A DNA stretch of 64,000 nt from Sporolactobacillus kofuensis (lineage in GTDB: Bacteria > Bacillota > Bacilli > Bacillales > Sporolactobacillaceae). Location: NCBI RefSeq assembly GCF_042660205.1, contig NZ_JBHSTQ010000001.1:310001-374000 (forward strand), written 5' to 3'. Below the pieces are notes generated by a model that was not told the DNA's origin, did no database searches, and saw nothing but the letters and a program-made list of their open reading frames with translations. The translations under genes and the position numbers were made by a program. Every line of letters starts with the position of its first letter. Within the stretch, counting starts at the first letter, position 1. This document shows, one piece after another, positions 41,983 to 50,492 of this stretch.

Positions 41983-44298
41983 TTAGAATTCACTACGTTC
42001 CTGTTCGGTCAGCTGTTTTTCTAATTTATCTTTGGACATCAATACCTGTCGAGGCTTGCTTCCATTATTGGAAGAAATGACATTACGCTGCTCAAGTTCA
42101 TCAACAAGACGCGCCGCACGATTGTAACCGACTCTGAAATGGCGTTGTATACTCGATACCGATGCCTGACCTTGTTCAACGACGAAAGACATGACTTCAT
42201 CAAGTAGTTCATCGACTTGATCAGAGCGTTCATAATCGGTACGAACCATTTCCGGTGAAAATAGGTAATCCGGTTTCGGCCAGTCATGAAATGCATGAGT
42301 CACAAGATTAATTTCCTCATCCGACACATAGCATGCCTGCAGTCGGCGAAGACTACGTGATCCATTCTCCGCAAACAACAAATCGCCTCGTCCAAGCAAT
42401 CTTTCGGCACCACCACAATCCAGTATTGTTCGGGAATCCGTTTGTGAAGACACACTGAAAGCAATCCGTGTCGGTATGTTTGATTTTATTAAGCCGGTAA
42501 TCACATCTACTGATGGGCGCTGCGTGGCAACAAGTAAATGGATGCCTGCGGCCCGAGCTTTCTGAGCAATTCGGCATATAGACTCTTCAACATCCTGAGG
42601 AGAGACCATCATAAGATCAGCAAGTTCATCAATGATGATGACAATATTGGGGATCTTCTCGCTCTGAGTCTCACCTTCACGTACTTTATTATTGTAGCCT
42701 TTCATATCACGCACTGCGTTTTGTGCAAAGAGCCGATATCTTCGTTCCATTTCATCAACCGCCCATTTGAGTGCGGCAGCTGCTTCTTTAGGTTCTGTAA
42801 TCACAGGTGCAGCTAAATGTGGTATTTCTTGGTACGGAGCCAGCTCAACGACTTTAGGGTCGATCAGCAGGAAACGAAGATCTTCCGGAGTCGTCCGGTA
42901 AATTAAGCTTAAGATTAACGAGTGAATACATACACTTTTTCCTGATCCGGTTGCACCTGCAATTAGGCCATGTGGCATTTTTGCCAAATCCGTAACCACT
43001 TGGTTGCCCGAGACATCCTGGCCGAGTGCCGCAGTCAATGGTGCTTTACTATTCTGATAGTCCGATGAGGTCAGTAATTCCTTAAGCAATACCGGCTTGC
43101 GAACCTTATTTGGAATTTCAATGCCGACAGCACTTGTTCCAGGTACAGGAGCGATTCGGATTTGCTTTGCTGCTAGACTGAGCTTAATATCCTCGTTCAA
43201 ACTGAGCACTTTATTGATTTTCACACCTGGATGGAGATGTAGATCAAATCGTGTTACACTGGGGCCCTGCACAAAACCAATCACATCAGCATCTACATGA
43301 AAATTTTCAAGCGTCTCAATTAAGATCGCCTTCTTCTCTTGAATCCATGTATCACTGTCTTTCTCGGACTGCGGCGAATCCTTTAGTAGGTCAAGCGAGA
43401 GCTGTAATTGCGGACGCTCCGCTGTCGCTGATACTGTGTGAACTGGCGCCTCATGTATTGGTGCCGACTTTGATACATTTCTATCCGATTTAAACATCAA
43501 TACATTAAAAGGTACTCTTGATTGAGTATCCTGACGATGTGGTGATCGGGGAAGACGACTGTTGATTTTCATCATTTGATGGTGTTGCCGAACCGGTGGT
43601 TGTTGTACCTCTGCTTGCGGGCCATCAGTATTCGGCATCTCATTAAGTGTTGGATTTACGGTTGACGTCGGTTGCTCTTGAGCATCAGTCATATTCGAGT
43701 GATCTCGTTGTTCACTTCGCTCATCGATGTGCTGCGGTGCTCGGTTGGTTTGCTCCGCATTTCTATACATTATTTTCTTGTTTTGGTCATGAAATACTTC
43801 CGCTTTTCTGCTTAGCGATGGCTGATCAATAATTTCTTTATCAACTACGTGAGCATCGGAATTCCTTTGCACTGGATTATGTAATTGTTCCTCTTTTTTC
43901 CGTTCTAAGATTTGCTGTTTTTCCTGTGCTTCCTTTTCCGCATCTAGATAATAGTCGGATTCTGGATTCCCCTGATAAAAATTTGCAGGTGGTTGACGAT
44001 AGCCAAATACTGGAGAAGGGACCTTGGTTGGGCGGAATGGTGCCTTTTTTCTTTGGCGAGGTCCTCTATCCTGAATACCCTCTTCTGTTTCACGCTTTAA
44101 TGGGACTTTTGGCTTCGTCAATTCATGAAGCTCTTCGCCAGGATATCGGGCAAGCATTTTCACGTCAACTTTTCGTTGTGTATCTGTAAAACGACCTACA
44201 CGTGATTGAGGTTGCTGAGTTATACGATTCGCTTCTTGATCATTGTCAGCATCTTCATCATCTAAGCTGAAAAAGCGACGCCACCAGCTATCGGTCAT
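41983..44298 (-). CDS. sftA: Septum-associated DNA translocase SftA
   Basis: Soluble FtsK-family motor that moves chromosomal DNA out of the closing septum. 771 residues against about 950 in B. subtilis. No membrane segments; the N-terminal ~290 residues are a low-complexity Gln/Pro/charged linker after the tip MTDSWWRRFFSLDD. The motor domain has HGLIAGATGSGKSVCIHSL (Walker A, 448-456), NIVIIIDELADLMM (Walker B) and RAAGIHLLVATQRPSVDVITG. A winged-helix gamma domain ends the protein (QASVSSIQRHFRVGYNRAAR). It follows ytpR by 27 bases in the same transcript. Confidence 0.95.
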   Translation of the reverse strand: MTDSWWRRFFSLDDEDADNDQEANRITQQPQSRVGRFTDTQRKVDVKMLARYPGEELHELTKPKVPLKRETEEGIQDRGPRQRKKAPFRPTKVPSPVFGYRQPPANFYQGNPESDYYLDAEKEAQEKQQILERKKEEQLHNPVQRNSDAHVVDKEIIDQPSLSRKAEVFHDQNKKIMYRNAEQTNRAPQHIDERSEQRDHSNMTDAQEQPTSTVNPTLNEMPNTDGPQAEVQQPPVRQHHQMMKINSRLPRSPHRQDTQSRVPFNVLMFKSDRNVSKSAPIHEAPVHTVSATAERPQLQLSLDLLKDSPQSEKDSDTWIQEKKAILIETLENFHVDADVIGFVQGPSVTRFDLHLHPGVKINKVLSLNEDIKLSLAAKQIRIAPVPGTSAVGIEIPNKVRKPVLLKELLTSSDYQNSKAPLTAALGQDVSGNQVVTDLAKMPHGLIAGATGSGKSVCIHSLILSLIYRTTPEDLRFLLIDPKVVELAPYQEIPHLAAPVITEPKEAAAALKWAVDEMERRYRLFAQNAVRDMKGYNNKVREGETQSEKIPNIVIIIDELADLMMVSPQDVEESICRIAQKARAAGIHLLVATQRPSVDVITGLIKSNIPTRIAFSVSSQTDSRTILDCGGAERLLGRGDLLFAENGSRSLRRLQACYVSDEEINLVTHAFHDWPKPDYLFSPEMVRTDYERSDQVDELLDEVMSFVVEQGQASVSSIQRHFRVGYNRAARLVDELEQRNVISSNNGSKPRQVLMSKDKLEKQLTEQERSEF

Positions 44299-44325
44299 TG
44301 CGATTCACCTCACCTTTTGTGACTC

Positions 44326-44955
44326 TTAATACGATTTCTGAACTTTTGATGCCACATCTAAATAAAAATCTAATCCTGTCTTCGTATCAGGAGCAAGAAC
44401 AAGTATCCCGCGCTTTTGCGGTGCATTTGGCAGAGCAAGTTCACGTGCAGAGCAGATCATTCCGTCTGACGCCACGCCTCTTAAGACTGTCGGACGAATG
44501 ATTAAGCCACTGGGCATTAAGGCGCCTAGTTTTGCTACAACGACTTTCTGACCTTGATCAATATTAGGTGCACCACAAACAATTTGCAATGTTTCCTGCC
44601 CGCATTCGACGCGACAAACATGCATATGGTCTGAGTCAGGGTGTTTCTCCATGGCTAGTACGTGACCGGTAACTATTAATGGTTGTAGATCATTTGGAAG
44701 CATTGTCTCTATGCCAGATTCAGTCAACTTTTGATTGAGTCGATCAATGAGTTGAAGATCCGGTTTCACTTGTCCGGAAGTAAGGCCATCAAGAAAGCTG
44801 GATACATGAAAGAAATTGATACCAAGTGTTTCCTTTGTCTCACGATCATAGATTCTTGTGACGTCACCATTACTTTGAAGTGCTTGATTTTCTCCCTCCT
44901 TCACGTACACGATTAATGTGTCTCCTATTCCCTCACGATTATAATAAAGAATCAT
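44326..44955 (-). CDS. ytpR: tRNA-binding domain protein YtpR
   Basis: 209 residues with an N-terminal YtpR-specific part (ILYYNREGIGDTLIVYV) and a C-terminal EMAP/tRNA-binding OB fold (VTGHVLAMEKHPDSDHMHVC, IVCGAPNIDQGQKVVVA, GMICSARELAL), the fold also found at the N-terminus of PheT. The role in cells is unknown. The ATG at 44955 is seven bases after AAGGAG; a GTG one codon upstream is too close. Part of the DUF84-ytpQ-ytpR-sftA series. Confidence 0.92.
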   Translation of the reverse strand: MILYYNREGIGDTLIVYVKEGENQALQSNGDVTRIYDRETKETLGINFFHVSSFLDGLTSGQVKPDLQLIDRLNQKLTESGIETMLPNDLQPLIVTGHVLAMEKHPDSDHMHVCRVECGQETLQIVCGAPNIDQGQKVVVAKLGALMPSGLIIRPTVLRGVASDGMICSARELALPNAPQKRGILVLAPDTKTGLDFYLDVASKVQKSY

Positions 44956-44995
44956 CACTTTACTCCTTCCAGAATTGGCAATACCATGTTACATG

Positions 44996-45808
44996 TTACC
45001 GTTTTGATTTACCCGGCATTGGCCGTTTATTGGCCATAATGAATATAGGCTCGAGTTTCCCTTTTTCAATGATAAAGGGAAGCATGGTTATTCTAATAGT
45101 TCCTGATGTATAGAACTTCATCGTCATCTGCGCTAGAATATCATAACCTTCCGGATTCACAACATCACCGAAAATCAATACATCCTGATGTGGAATCGCA
45201 ACGGTTAAATCTCCATGCGCTTTTGCCTGCATATCTGAGACCAGCTTCCGATTCAGTATTCGGCTGGCATCAAAACCATCATTCGTGTGTATAAAATAGA
45301 AAGTATTGTTCTTCACTACATCTTTTTTTATTTTTATTGGCAAGGCACTTAGGTTAAACGATGCTAATTCGATCAATGACTGCTCATCCAAACCTTCCTG
45401 ATCCAGAAATTGGTCATCGATGAGCCGGCAGGCATCGCCGAGGTCTAGTGCATAAAAAATTTTCGTTTCAGCAGTATGCGCGCTTGTAATCAACCGTCGA
45501 CCATCCGATGTATGGTCAGGAAAAGATGCCGAGCGAATTACCGGGAAAATTTTGCTTTCCTTTCCCTTCAAATGCGGCGCACTTGCCATGGCATGTAGTC
45601 CACGATCAATAGCAAGGATTGTCTGATTCAGTGCTTCTTCGCCATCTTCATGATAACGCCTCAGAAGTTCTGAGAGCGAAAGACTTACACCTTGTCCGCT
45701 TGTCCTCTGCTCAATACGCATGTGTTCTTTTGCTTTGTCCACATGGATCGTTCGTCCTTCGGTAGTCAATTGGCGATCAAGGATTTTTATCATTTCCGCT
45801 AAGTCCAT
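44996..45808 (-). CDS. ytpQ: DUF1444 protein YtpQ
   Basis: About 270-residue soluble protein of the DUF1444/UPF0354 family. Typical blocks are FPVIRSASFP, YFIHTNDGFDASRILNRKL, DLTVAIPHQDVLIFGDV and the C-terminal KLEPIFIMANKRPMPGK. Function unknown. Two ATGs are possible (45814 and 45808); AAGGAG is three bases from the first and nine from the second, so 45808 is chosen; the frame extends further upstream without ribosome-site support. It precedes ytpR by 40 bases. B. subtilis has a thioredoxin-like gene (ytpP) before ytpQ; it is not here. Confidence 0.87.
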   Translation of the reverse strand: MDLAEMIKILDRQLTTEGRTIHVDKAKEHMRIEQRTSGQGVSLSLSELLRRYHEDGEEALNQTILAIDRGLHAMASAPHLKGKESKIFPVIRSASFPDHTSDGRRLITSAHTAETKIFYALDLGDACRLIDDQFLDQEGLDEQSLIELASFNLSALPIKIKKDVVKNNTFYFIHTNDGFDASRILNRKLVSDMQAKAHGDLTVAIPHQDVLIFGDVVNPEGYDILAQMTMKFYTSGTIRITMLPFIIEKGKLEPIFIMANKRPMPGKSKR

Positions 45809-45920
45809 TGTCATCAGCTCCTTTTCTTTCCAACTAGAACACCGTTCAGGCACAAGAAATTTCTTAAAACAGATATGGTATTAGTTTAGCATAGACTAGC
45901 TTGTAATTTAACAGAAACAC

Positions 45921-46457
45921 TTAGCTTTCCAGATCTTGCAAGCTTTTCTGATGCGCATACATACCTTCAATAAGTTTCAGAATATGGAAGAACATCTCTG
46001 TTCGAGTCACTCTTCCTTCAGTTAAAATGCCAATTGTTCCGCCATGAGTGCGTACATTTTTCTGATGCGCATAGAGATCAGCAATGTCTCCGAGCTCCTG
46101 ACCGGCTCGAACACCTTTGGCTAATAGTTCAGGGAGTAGAATTCTTGCACCGCCGGCACTGATCACATGTCCGGAACGGTCTGCAGCAGCTGCCCAATTA
46201 CAAAGATACAGCTCTCCTTCGATATCCTCCACGCCACCTTCCATGCCAACACCGAAGGAAACTTCTTGATCATAAGCGAGTACTGCTTTTGCTCGATTTA
46301 TTGAACCTTGTCGCGTTTCAAGATCAGTCATCGGCATGGCAGACACACCAGAAGGTACATCAAAACTACGAATGCTTGCATCACGGTGACTTTCTTGAAT
46401 GAGCTGCCTCACTGCTTCTATTTTTGCCGGATTTTTCGTACCCACACCAATAATCAT
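45921..46457 (-). CDS. DUF84 inosine/xanthosine triphosphatase-like protein
   Basis: 178-residue protein of the DUF84/YjjX family, which hydrolyses non-canonical purine NTPs (ITP, XTP) in E. coli. Visible motifs: MIIGVGTKNPAKIEAVRQL, SFDVPSGVSAMPM, TRQGSINRAKAVL, FGVGMEGGVEDIEGELYLCNWAA and THGGTIGILTEGRVTRTEMF. GAAGGAA precedes the ATG. It starts the run toward ytpQ, ytpR and sftA. The substrate is inferred from the family only. Confidence 0.87.
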   Translation of the reverse strand: MIIGVGTKNPAKIEAVRQLIQESHRDASIRSFDVPSGVSAMPMTDLETRQGSINRAKAVLAYDQEVSFGVGMEGGVEDIEGELYLCNWAAAADRSGHVISAGGARILLPELLAKGVRAGQELGDIADLYAHQKNVRTHGGTIGILTEGRVTRTEMFFHILKLIEGMYAHQKSLQDLES

Positions 46458-46621
46458 TAGTGATTTCCTTCTTTCTGCATCTGATTAACGATTTTGTTTG
46501 TCAATGAACGGAAATAAGTCTATAAATAAAAGAAAGACCTTAGCTATTTTTTAAGGTATGACTGCGACTGATTTCGGCCCAATCTCCATTGCCTAACATA
46601 CTGTAGAACGGAGGAATGATC

Positions 46622-46942
46622 ATGAGCAATCGACTCGGTGCAGCAATAGTTGTCGGCACAATTACCGGTTATCTTGCCGGGATTGCCACATGCCAATTCA
46701 TTAATAAGAAAGGTTCCTTAAGTTCAGAAAACGTATTAGCACGTGTTAAAAAAGCAGTAAGCGAACAATGGCCAATAAATGGGGCATGGATATACCTTTC
46801 CCCTCAGTCATGGTCTAAAGACGATTTCACCCATTTTGTGTACAAAGGCGGTCTAACTTCTGATGAAGACGGAATCATTCACCATTTTGATTTTGTCGCT
46901 GATGCGCATACAGGATCATTATTGGAACTTAAAGCGCAATAA
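46622..46942 (+). CDS. ytzB: Small PepSY-like membrane-anchored protein, YtzB type
   Basis: 106 residues with an N-terminal membrane anchor (AAIVVGTITGYLAGIATCQF) and a short soluble domain resembling PepSY-type proteins (INGAWIYLSPQSWSKDDF, VYKGGLTSDEDG, FDFVADAHTGSLLELKAQ). It is probably exported or membrane-attached with the domain outside. The ATG at 46622 has GGAGG seven bases upstream; the ATG at 46616 is only one base from it. Divergent from the DUF84 gene. The ytzB name is by resemblance and neighbourhood. Confidence 0.75.
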   Translation: MSNRLGAAIVVGTITGYLAGIATCQFINKKGSLSSENVLARVKKAVSEQWPINGAWIYLSPQSWSKDDFTHFVYKGGLTSDEDGIIHHFDFVADAHTGSLLELKAQ

Positions 46943-46988
46943 AGAGAAGATCAGACGTACATCCAGTGAAGAAGAACATAAAAGAACC

Positions 46989-47017
46989 GGCCCCTGCTAT
47001 TCGCTTGGGGCCTTGTT
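46989..47017. terminator. Bidirectional terminator between ytzB and trmB
   Basis: GGCCCC (46989-46994) and GGGGCC (47007-47012) flank a 12-base loop; TTGTTT follows on plus and GGTTCTTTTA on minus. The genes are convergent. Confidence 0.65.
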
Positions 47018-47659
47018 TCATTCATTGGATATTGCCTCGCAACGATAGATGCGCTGGCCTTTTTCCGAGAATTTTTCTTCATACTCCGTGACGACATTAT
47101 CATTAACCTTTGCATGATGCAGATCAAGGCTGATGTTTTGTAGCGTAAATCCATATTTGGAAAAGCTCTCAAGTGAGTATTCAAACAACCCTTGATTATC
47201 CGTTTTAAAATGTAGGATGCCACCTTTTTTTAACACATACTCATATTGAGCAAGGAATGCAGAATAGGTGAGTCTACGTTTCTCATGACGATTTTTCGGC
47301 CAAGGATCACAGAAATTGAGATAAAGTGCATCCACTTCGTCTTCAGCAAAAAACTCCGTTAATCCTCTTGCGTCTTCATTTATTAATCGGACATTATTAA
47401 GATCATCATCCAAGCATTTCTCTAGTGCACCAACAATAACACTCTCATGTAGTTCAATACCTACGAAATTGTTATTCGGGTACTTCTTAGCCATCCCTGT
47501 GATAAAACGTCCTTTTCCAGATCCAATCTCTACATGAAGCGGCGCCTCTCTATGAAATTCCTCATGCCATTCACCGTTGTAATCTCTAGGCGACTGAATC
47601 ACAATATTCGAATGGCGGTCAAGTTTTCCCCTTGCCCAAGGTTTATGGCGTACTCTCAT
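47018..47659 (-). CDS. trmB: tRNA (guanine-N7-)-methyltransferase
   Basis: SAM-dependent enzyme making m7G46 in tRNA variable loops. 213 residues, as in B. subtilis. Motifs: MRVRHKPWARGKLDRH, the SAM loop HVEIGSGKGRFITGMA (about 42-57), NFVGIELHESVI, NEDARGLTEFF, and the catalytic-site strand LYLNFCDPWPKNRHEKRRLT. A ribosome site AAAGGAG lies before the ATG. It is separated from ytmP by 243 bases; B. subtilis has ytzH in this gap, not found here. Confidence 0.96.
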   Translation of the reverse strand: MRVRHKPWARGKLDRHSNIVIQSPRDYNGEWHEEFHREAPLHVEIGSGKGRFITGMAKKYPNNNFVGIELHESVIVGALEKCLDDDLNNVRLINEDARGLTEFFAEDEVDALYLNFCDPWPKNRHEKRRLTYSAFLAQYEYVLKKGGILHFKTDNQGLFEYSLESFSKYGFTLQNISLDLHHAKVNDNVVTEYEEKFSEKGQRIYRCEAISNE

Positions 47660-47803
47660 GTATAACGCTCCTTTAAGCTTAAAAATTTATCAATAAACAG
47701 AACAGTACATTTCTCTATGCTATCTGTCTGCGTTTATTATTTATTTTACCATTACAAGAACAACTTCCACAGTGCATCGGCATCGTTAAAGTGCTGCTGA
47801 TCG

Positions 47804-47840
47804 CAAAAAAGTGCATCCCTCAGAAACAACTGAAAGATGC
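47804..47840 (-). terminator. Terminator after ytmP
   Basis: On the minus strand GCATCTTTCAG, loop TTGTTT, CTGAGGGATGC (with two T-G wobbles) is followed by ACTTTTTT. Confidence 0.78.
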
Positions 47841-47902
47841 CCGTTCATGTCGCCCTTTATCCGGCTGTTCAGCGCATGCTGACGCCTTAATTGTCTGTAC
47901 GA

Positions 47903-48703
47903 TTAATGTACAAACTTTGCAGCATACTCATTCAACCATAGTAAATCTTTTTCGAACAAGATCATTTTCTTCATTTCAGCATGTTCCTGATGCCAAAACA
48001 TGAAGCGCAAAGTCATCGCTACCATATGCCAAAGGAGCCGAAGATGAAGCATGTGATTCAACTCAATCCCGTAGAGTGCAAGCCATTTCTCCCACTGATC
48101 TTCTTCAACATACCAGTACAAGAGCATGGCAAGATCCATAGCAGGATCTGCAATAACCGCCTGATCCCAATCAACAAGATACAGATGTTGCTCATCATGA
48201 CTGAGCATCCAGTTATTATGATTAATATCCGAATGGCAAACCCGTTTTATTGGATATTCTGCCATTTCTGCCGTATCTTTCAAAAAATTGATCGCTTGAC
48301 AGAGTGCACGCGTCTCCTGTCGCCCCTTTGCCTGATCAACAAGGGTATTTAACATGTGTTGTGTGGTTACCGGTTTTTTCCCAAGTCTTCTCAACATTGA
48401 GAGAAGCGGTTCAGAAGAGTGAATTTTTTTCAGCAGACCAGCAACTTGCTCTGAAGACATTTCCTTAGGCGTCAACACTCTTCCGTTCATCCACTTTTGG
48501 GCAGTAAGCACATCCCCATTATCCATGCGCCTTGTCCAAAGCAATTTAGGAACGATTCCCTCTGCAGAAAGGACAGCAAGAAAAGGGGAAGAATTTCGCT
48601 TGATAAAGAGCTTATTTCCCCCGGAACTTGCCATATAGGCTTCTCCTGTTAGTCCTCCTGCCGGAGAAATATCCCAATCTTCGCCATCAAAAAAACTGAT
48701 CAA
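47903..48703 (-). CDS. ytmP: Aminoglycoside phosphotransferase-fold kinase-like protein YtmP
   Basis: Choline/aminoglycoside-kinase fold protein of about 266 residues. Blocks: SPAGGLTGEAYMA (nucleotide loop), KLFIKRNSSPFLAVLSAEGI, ITAQ-like LTAQKWMNGRVL, catalytic loop CHSDINHNNWMLS and Mg site LYLVDWDQAVIADPAMDLA. The substrate is unknown. The N-terminus aligns with relatives from a TTG at 48703 that has GGTGG six bases upstream; the frame is open to 48799, also with a non-ATG start, so the start is uncertain. It is the last gene of thpR-ytlQ-ytmP. Confidence 0.82.
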   Translation of the reverse strand: MISFFDGEDWDISPAGGLTGEAYMASSGGNKLFIKRNSSPFLAVLSAEGIVPKLLWTRRMDNGDVLTAQKWMNGRVLTPKEMSSEQVAGLLKKIHSSEPLLSMLRRLGKKPVTTQHMLNTLVDQAKGRQETRALCQAINFLKDTAEMAEYPIKRVCHSDINHNNWMLSHDEQHLYLVDWDQAVIADPAMDLAMLLYWYVEEDQWEKWLALYGIELNHMLHLRLLWHMVAMTLRFMFWHQEHAEMKKMILFEKDLLWLNEYAAKFVH

Positions 48704-48829
48704 AGCAGTCCACCATTGCCTTTCTAAGCCAGTCTTGTTCTCCGTCTCCAAAAAACAGACTATGCCTAAAAATATACCACTTTCCTGCTCAATCAACAAT
48801 CAAAAAAATTAAGAGATTATGATTGATTC

Positions 48830-49621
48830 TCAGTCATCAACCCTAGATTCCGCTATGGTTTCACTGTGTTGAAGAATCATCTCAGCTGCATCCAATTGTT
48901 CTCTCTTCAATAATAGTGCATGTTGATCAAGCCACTCAAACCATTTTCTCTCATTCCGGCGATCAACAAAATCCGTCTCGTAACTGCTCATCACCTGTTC
49001 AATGTAACCATCTGGTGCATAGACCGCTGTTTTAATCACCATCTCATTCAATCCATGATTTCTCAGAAAAGCAGAAACTACAGCTTTAGATCTTCTCAAC
49101 GAAATTAAAGGATTGATTAATTGTTTTGTAGCGCCGCCATTTGTAATTTCACACCACGTTCTTTGTGAAACACTTTGGAACACATGACCAGGTTCTCCAA
49201 TAAGCGGATGTACGCAACAAATAAGATCGTTGCCGATGATCAAAGAATCAAGCTGAATAGAACCTGATTTTGTGAGTAGCACAGGTTGATACATAAAAAA
49301 CGAGACGTCATTAATTCTGGTCAGAATTCTCCGTACCCAGTGTTCCTCTTGCAAATGCTTTGGAGACTGTGATACTTCAAATGCTGTGCGTGTCGCCCAT
49401 CCCACTTGCTTTTCAAAGAACCAGTTTTCAAACTGAGCTTTTATGGATTTATTATCTTTATCGTCTCGATCTGATTGGTCTTTAATCGTTGATGTGTTTC
49501 CCCACTTTTCTTTCCACTCTTCCATACGTCTCTTCTTTAACCAAGTGAATCGATTTGCATAAGCACGCAAATCCAACTGATAACGTGATACACATTGGTT
49601 AACCTTAATGAGTTGGGCCAT
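48830..49621 (-). CDS. ytlQ: YtlQ-like protein, possibly degenerate NERD nuclease fold
   Basis: 263-residue soluble protein. After a basic N-terminus (RFTWLKKRRMEEWKEKW), the middle resembles a NERD domain in layout: IQLDSLIIGNDLICCVHPL in the place of the usual acidic, hydrophobic and lysine-bearing strand, then WCEITNGGATKQLINPLIS, LRRSKAVVSAFLRNHG. The catalytic lysine motif (E/D-x-K) is replaced, so a working nuclease is doubtful. Position between ytmP and thpR matches B. subtilis ytlQ, whose function is unknown. Not a confident domain call. Confidence 0.7.
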   Translation of the reverse strand: MAQLIKVNQCVSRYQLDLRAYANRFTWLKKRRMEEWKEKWGNTSTIKDQSDRDDKDNKSIKAQFENWFFEKQVGWATRTAFEVSQSPKHLQEEHWVRRILTRINDVSFFMYQPVLLTKSGSIQLDSLIIGNDLICCVHPLIGEPGHVFQSVSQRTWCEITNGGATKQLINPLISLRRSKAVVSAFLRNHGLNEMVIKTAVYAPDGYIEQVMSSYETDFVDRRNERKWFEWLDQHALLLKREQLDAAEMILQHSETIAESRVDD

Positions 49622-49720
49622 TTTCTGTTCACCTTCACTGTTCTAAGCCTTCACTTATGGATGTGCTCAAAGACAAATTAATTGTCAATTACCAGTATAA
49701 AACATTCAATTGAAAAGTAG

Positions 49721-50278
49721 TTATTTTTCCAGAAAGGGAAACTCTGCAACGGATTGATATTGAGGCAGTTGTCCTGGACATACCTTAAAGAGCGACACAT
49801 GAGTGACCTTCCATGTGCCACTCAAAGCCATCAGGTTTTCTAATTGTAGCTGACTGTGCATCATCCCTTCATCCCACCGTTTCGCCAATGTGATATGTGG
49901 ATGAAACGTCCGGTGGTCAATCGGAATTCCATGATCCCCCAATGGTTCCCCGAGCCGCTCTCGAATCGTCATGAGCGTTTTGGAGTGCTTAACGGACGCA
50001 TAGAGAACCCGTGGCCGATTCGGATCGCCAAATCCCTCCACACGAGAAAGTGTTAATGAAAAGGGAGAGAACTGCTCTGTAATTCTCTTGATTTCATTGA
50101 GAATAGTCAATCGTTGGGCGTCGTCAAGTGCCCCGAAGAAAAACAGGGTAAGATGAAAATCACGAGAATCCGTCCAACGTTTAAAGCGCACATAAGGAGC
50201 AACCTGCTCCGAAGTTTGTTTGAGCGTAAGCGCGATCGGTTCAGGTAACGGAACAGCTAAAAAAAAATGATCGGACAT
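49721..50278 (-). CDS. thpR: RNA 2',3'-cyclic phosphodiesterase (2H family)
   Basis: 2H phosphoesterase, 185 residues, formerly called 2'-5' RNA ligase (YtlP in B. subtilis). Opens 2',3'-cyclic phosphates. Both catalytic HxTx motifs are present: HLTL at 42-45 and HITL at 128-131 (FHPHITLAKR). The ATG at 50278 (MSDHFFLAVPLPEP) lies nine bases after AAAGGA; an in-frame start nine codons upstream has no ribosome site. First gene of thpR-ytlQ-ytmP; divergent from the CysK-like gene. Confidence 0.92.
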   Translation of the reverse strand: MSDHFFLAVPLPEPIALTLKQTSEQVAPYVRFKRWTDSRDFHLTLFFFGALDDAQRLTILNEIKRITEQFSPFSLTLSRVEGFGDPNRPRVLYASVKHSKTLMTIRERLGEPLGDHGIPIDHRTFHPHITLAKRWDEGMMHSQLQLENLMALSGTWKVTHVSLFKVCPGQLPQYQSVAEFPFLEK

Positions 50279-50383
50279 ATTTGTCATTCCTTTCGCAATG
50301 ATCATACTGGTCTTAGAAGGTTATTACAAGATATTAAAGTATTTAATTATAGAAAATGCCCCTTTTTACTAGGAAATAATCCA

Positions 50384-50420
50384 TCGACGGTCGACCCATG
50401 ATCTATTTCTCCTGTATAAT
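50384..50420 (+). promoter_or_regulatory. Promoter of the CysK-like gene with overlapping palindrome
   Basis: TCGACC (50391-50396), 18 bases, perfect TATAAT (50415-50420). The -35 overlaps the 11-base palindrome TCGACGGTCGA (50384-50394), which could be an operator. No regulator is recognised. Confidence 0.55.
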
Positions 50421-50492
50421 GGAAATAATAAGAGGATTGTTCGGTTCATCTTCCCATATGGAAATGAACGGAGAAGGAAAAGAGAGGTATGT

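Noticed and set aside
46520..46557. ACCTTA/TAAGGT hairpin followed by CTTTCTTTTATTT on the minus strand as a terminator
   Set aside because: The stem is only six bp and AT-rich, and no minus-strand gene ends there; at most it stops antisense transcripts from trmB.
47791..48352. Plus-strand frames opposite ytmP
   Set aside because: They overlap the terminator and the antisense of ytmP and show no coding features of their own.
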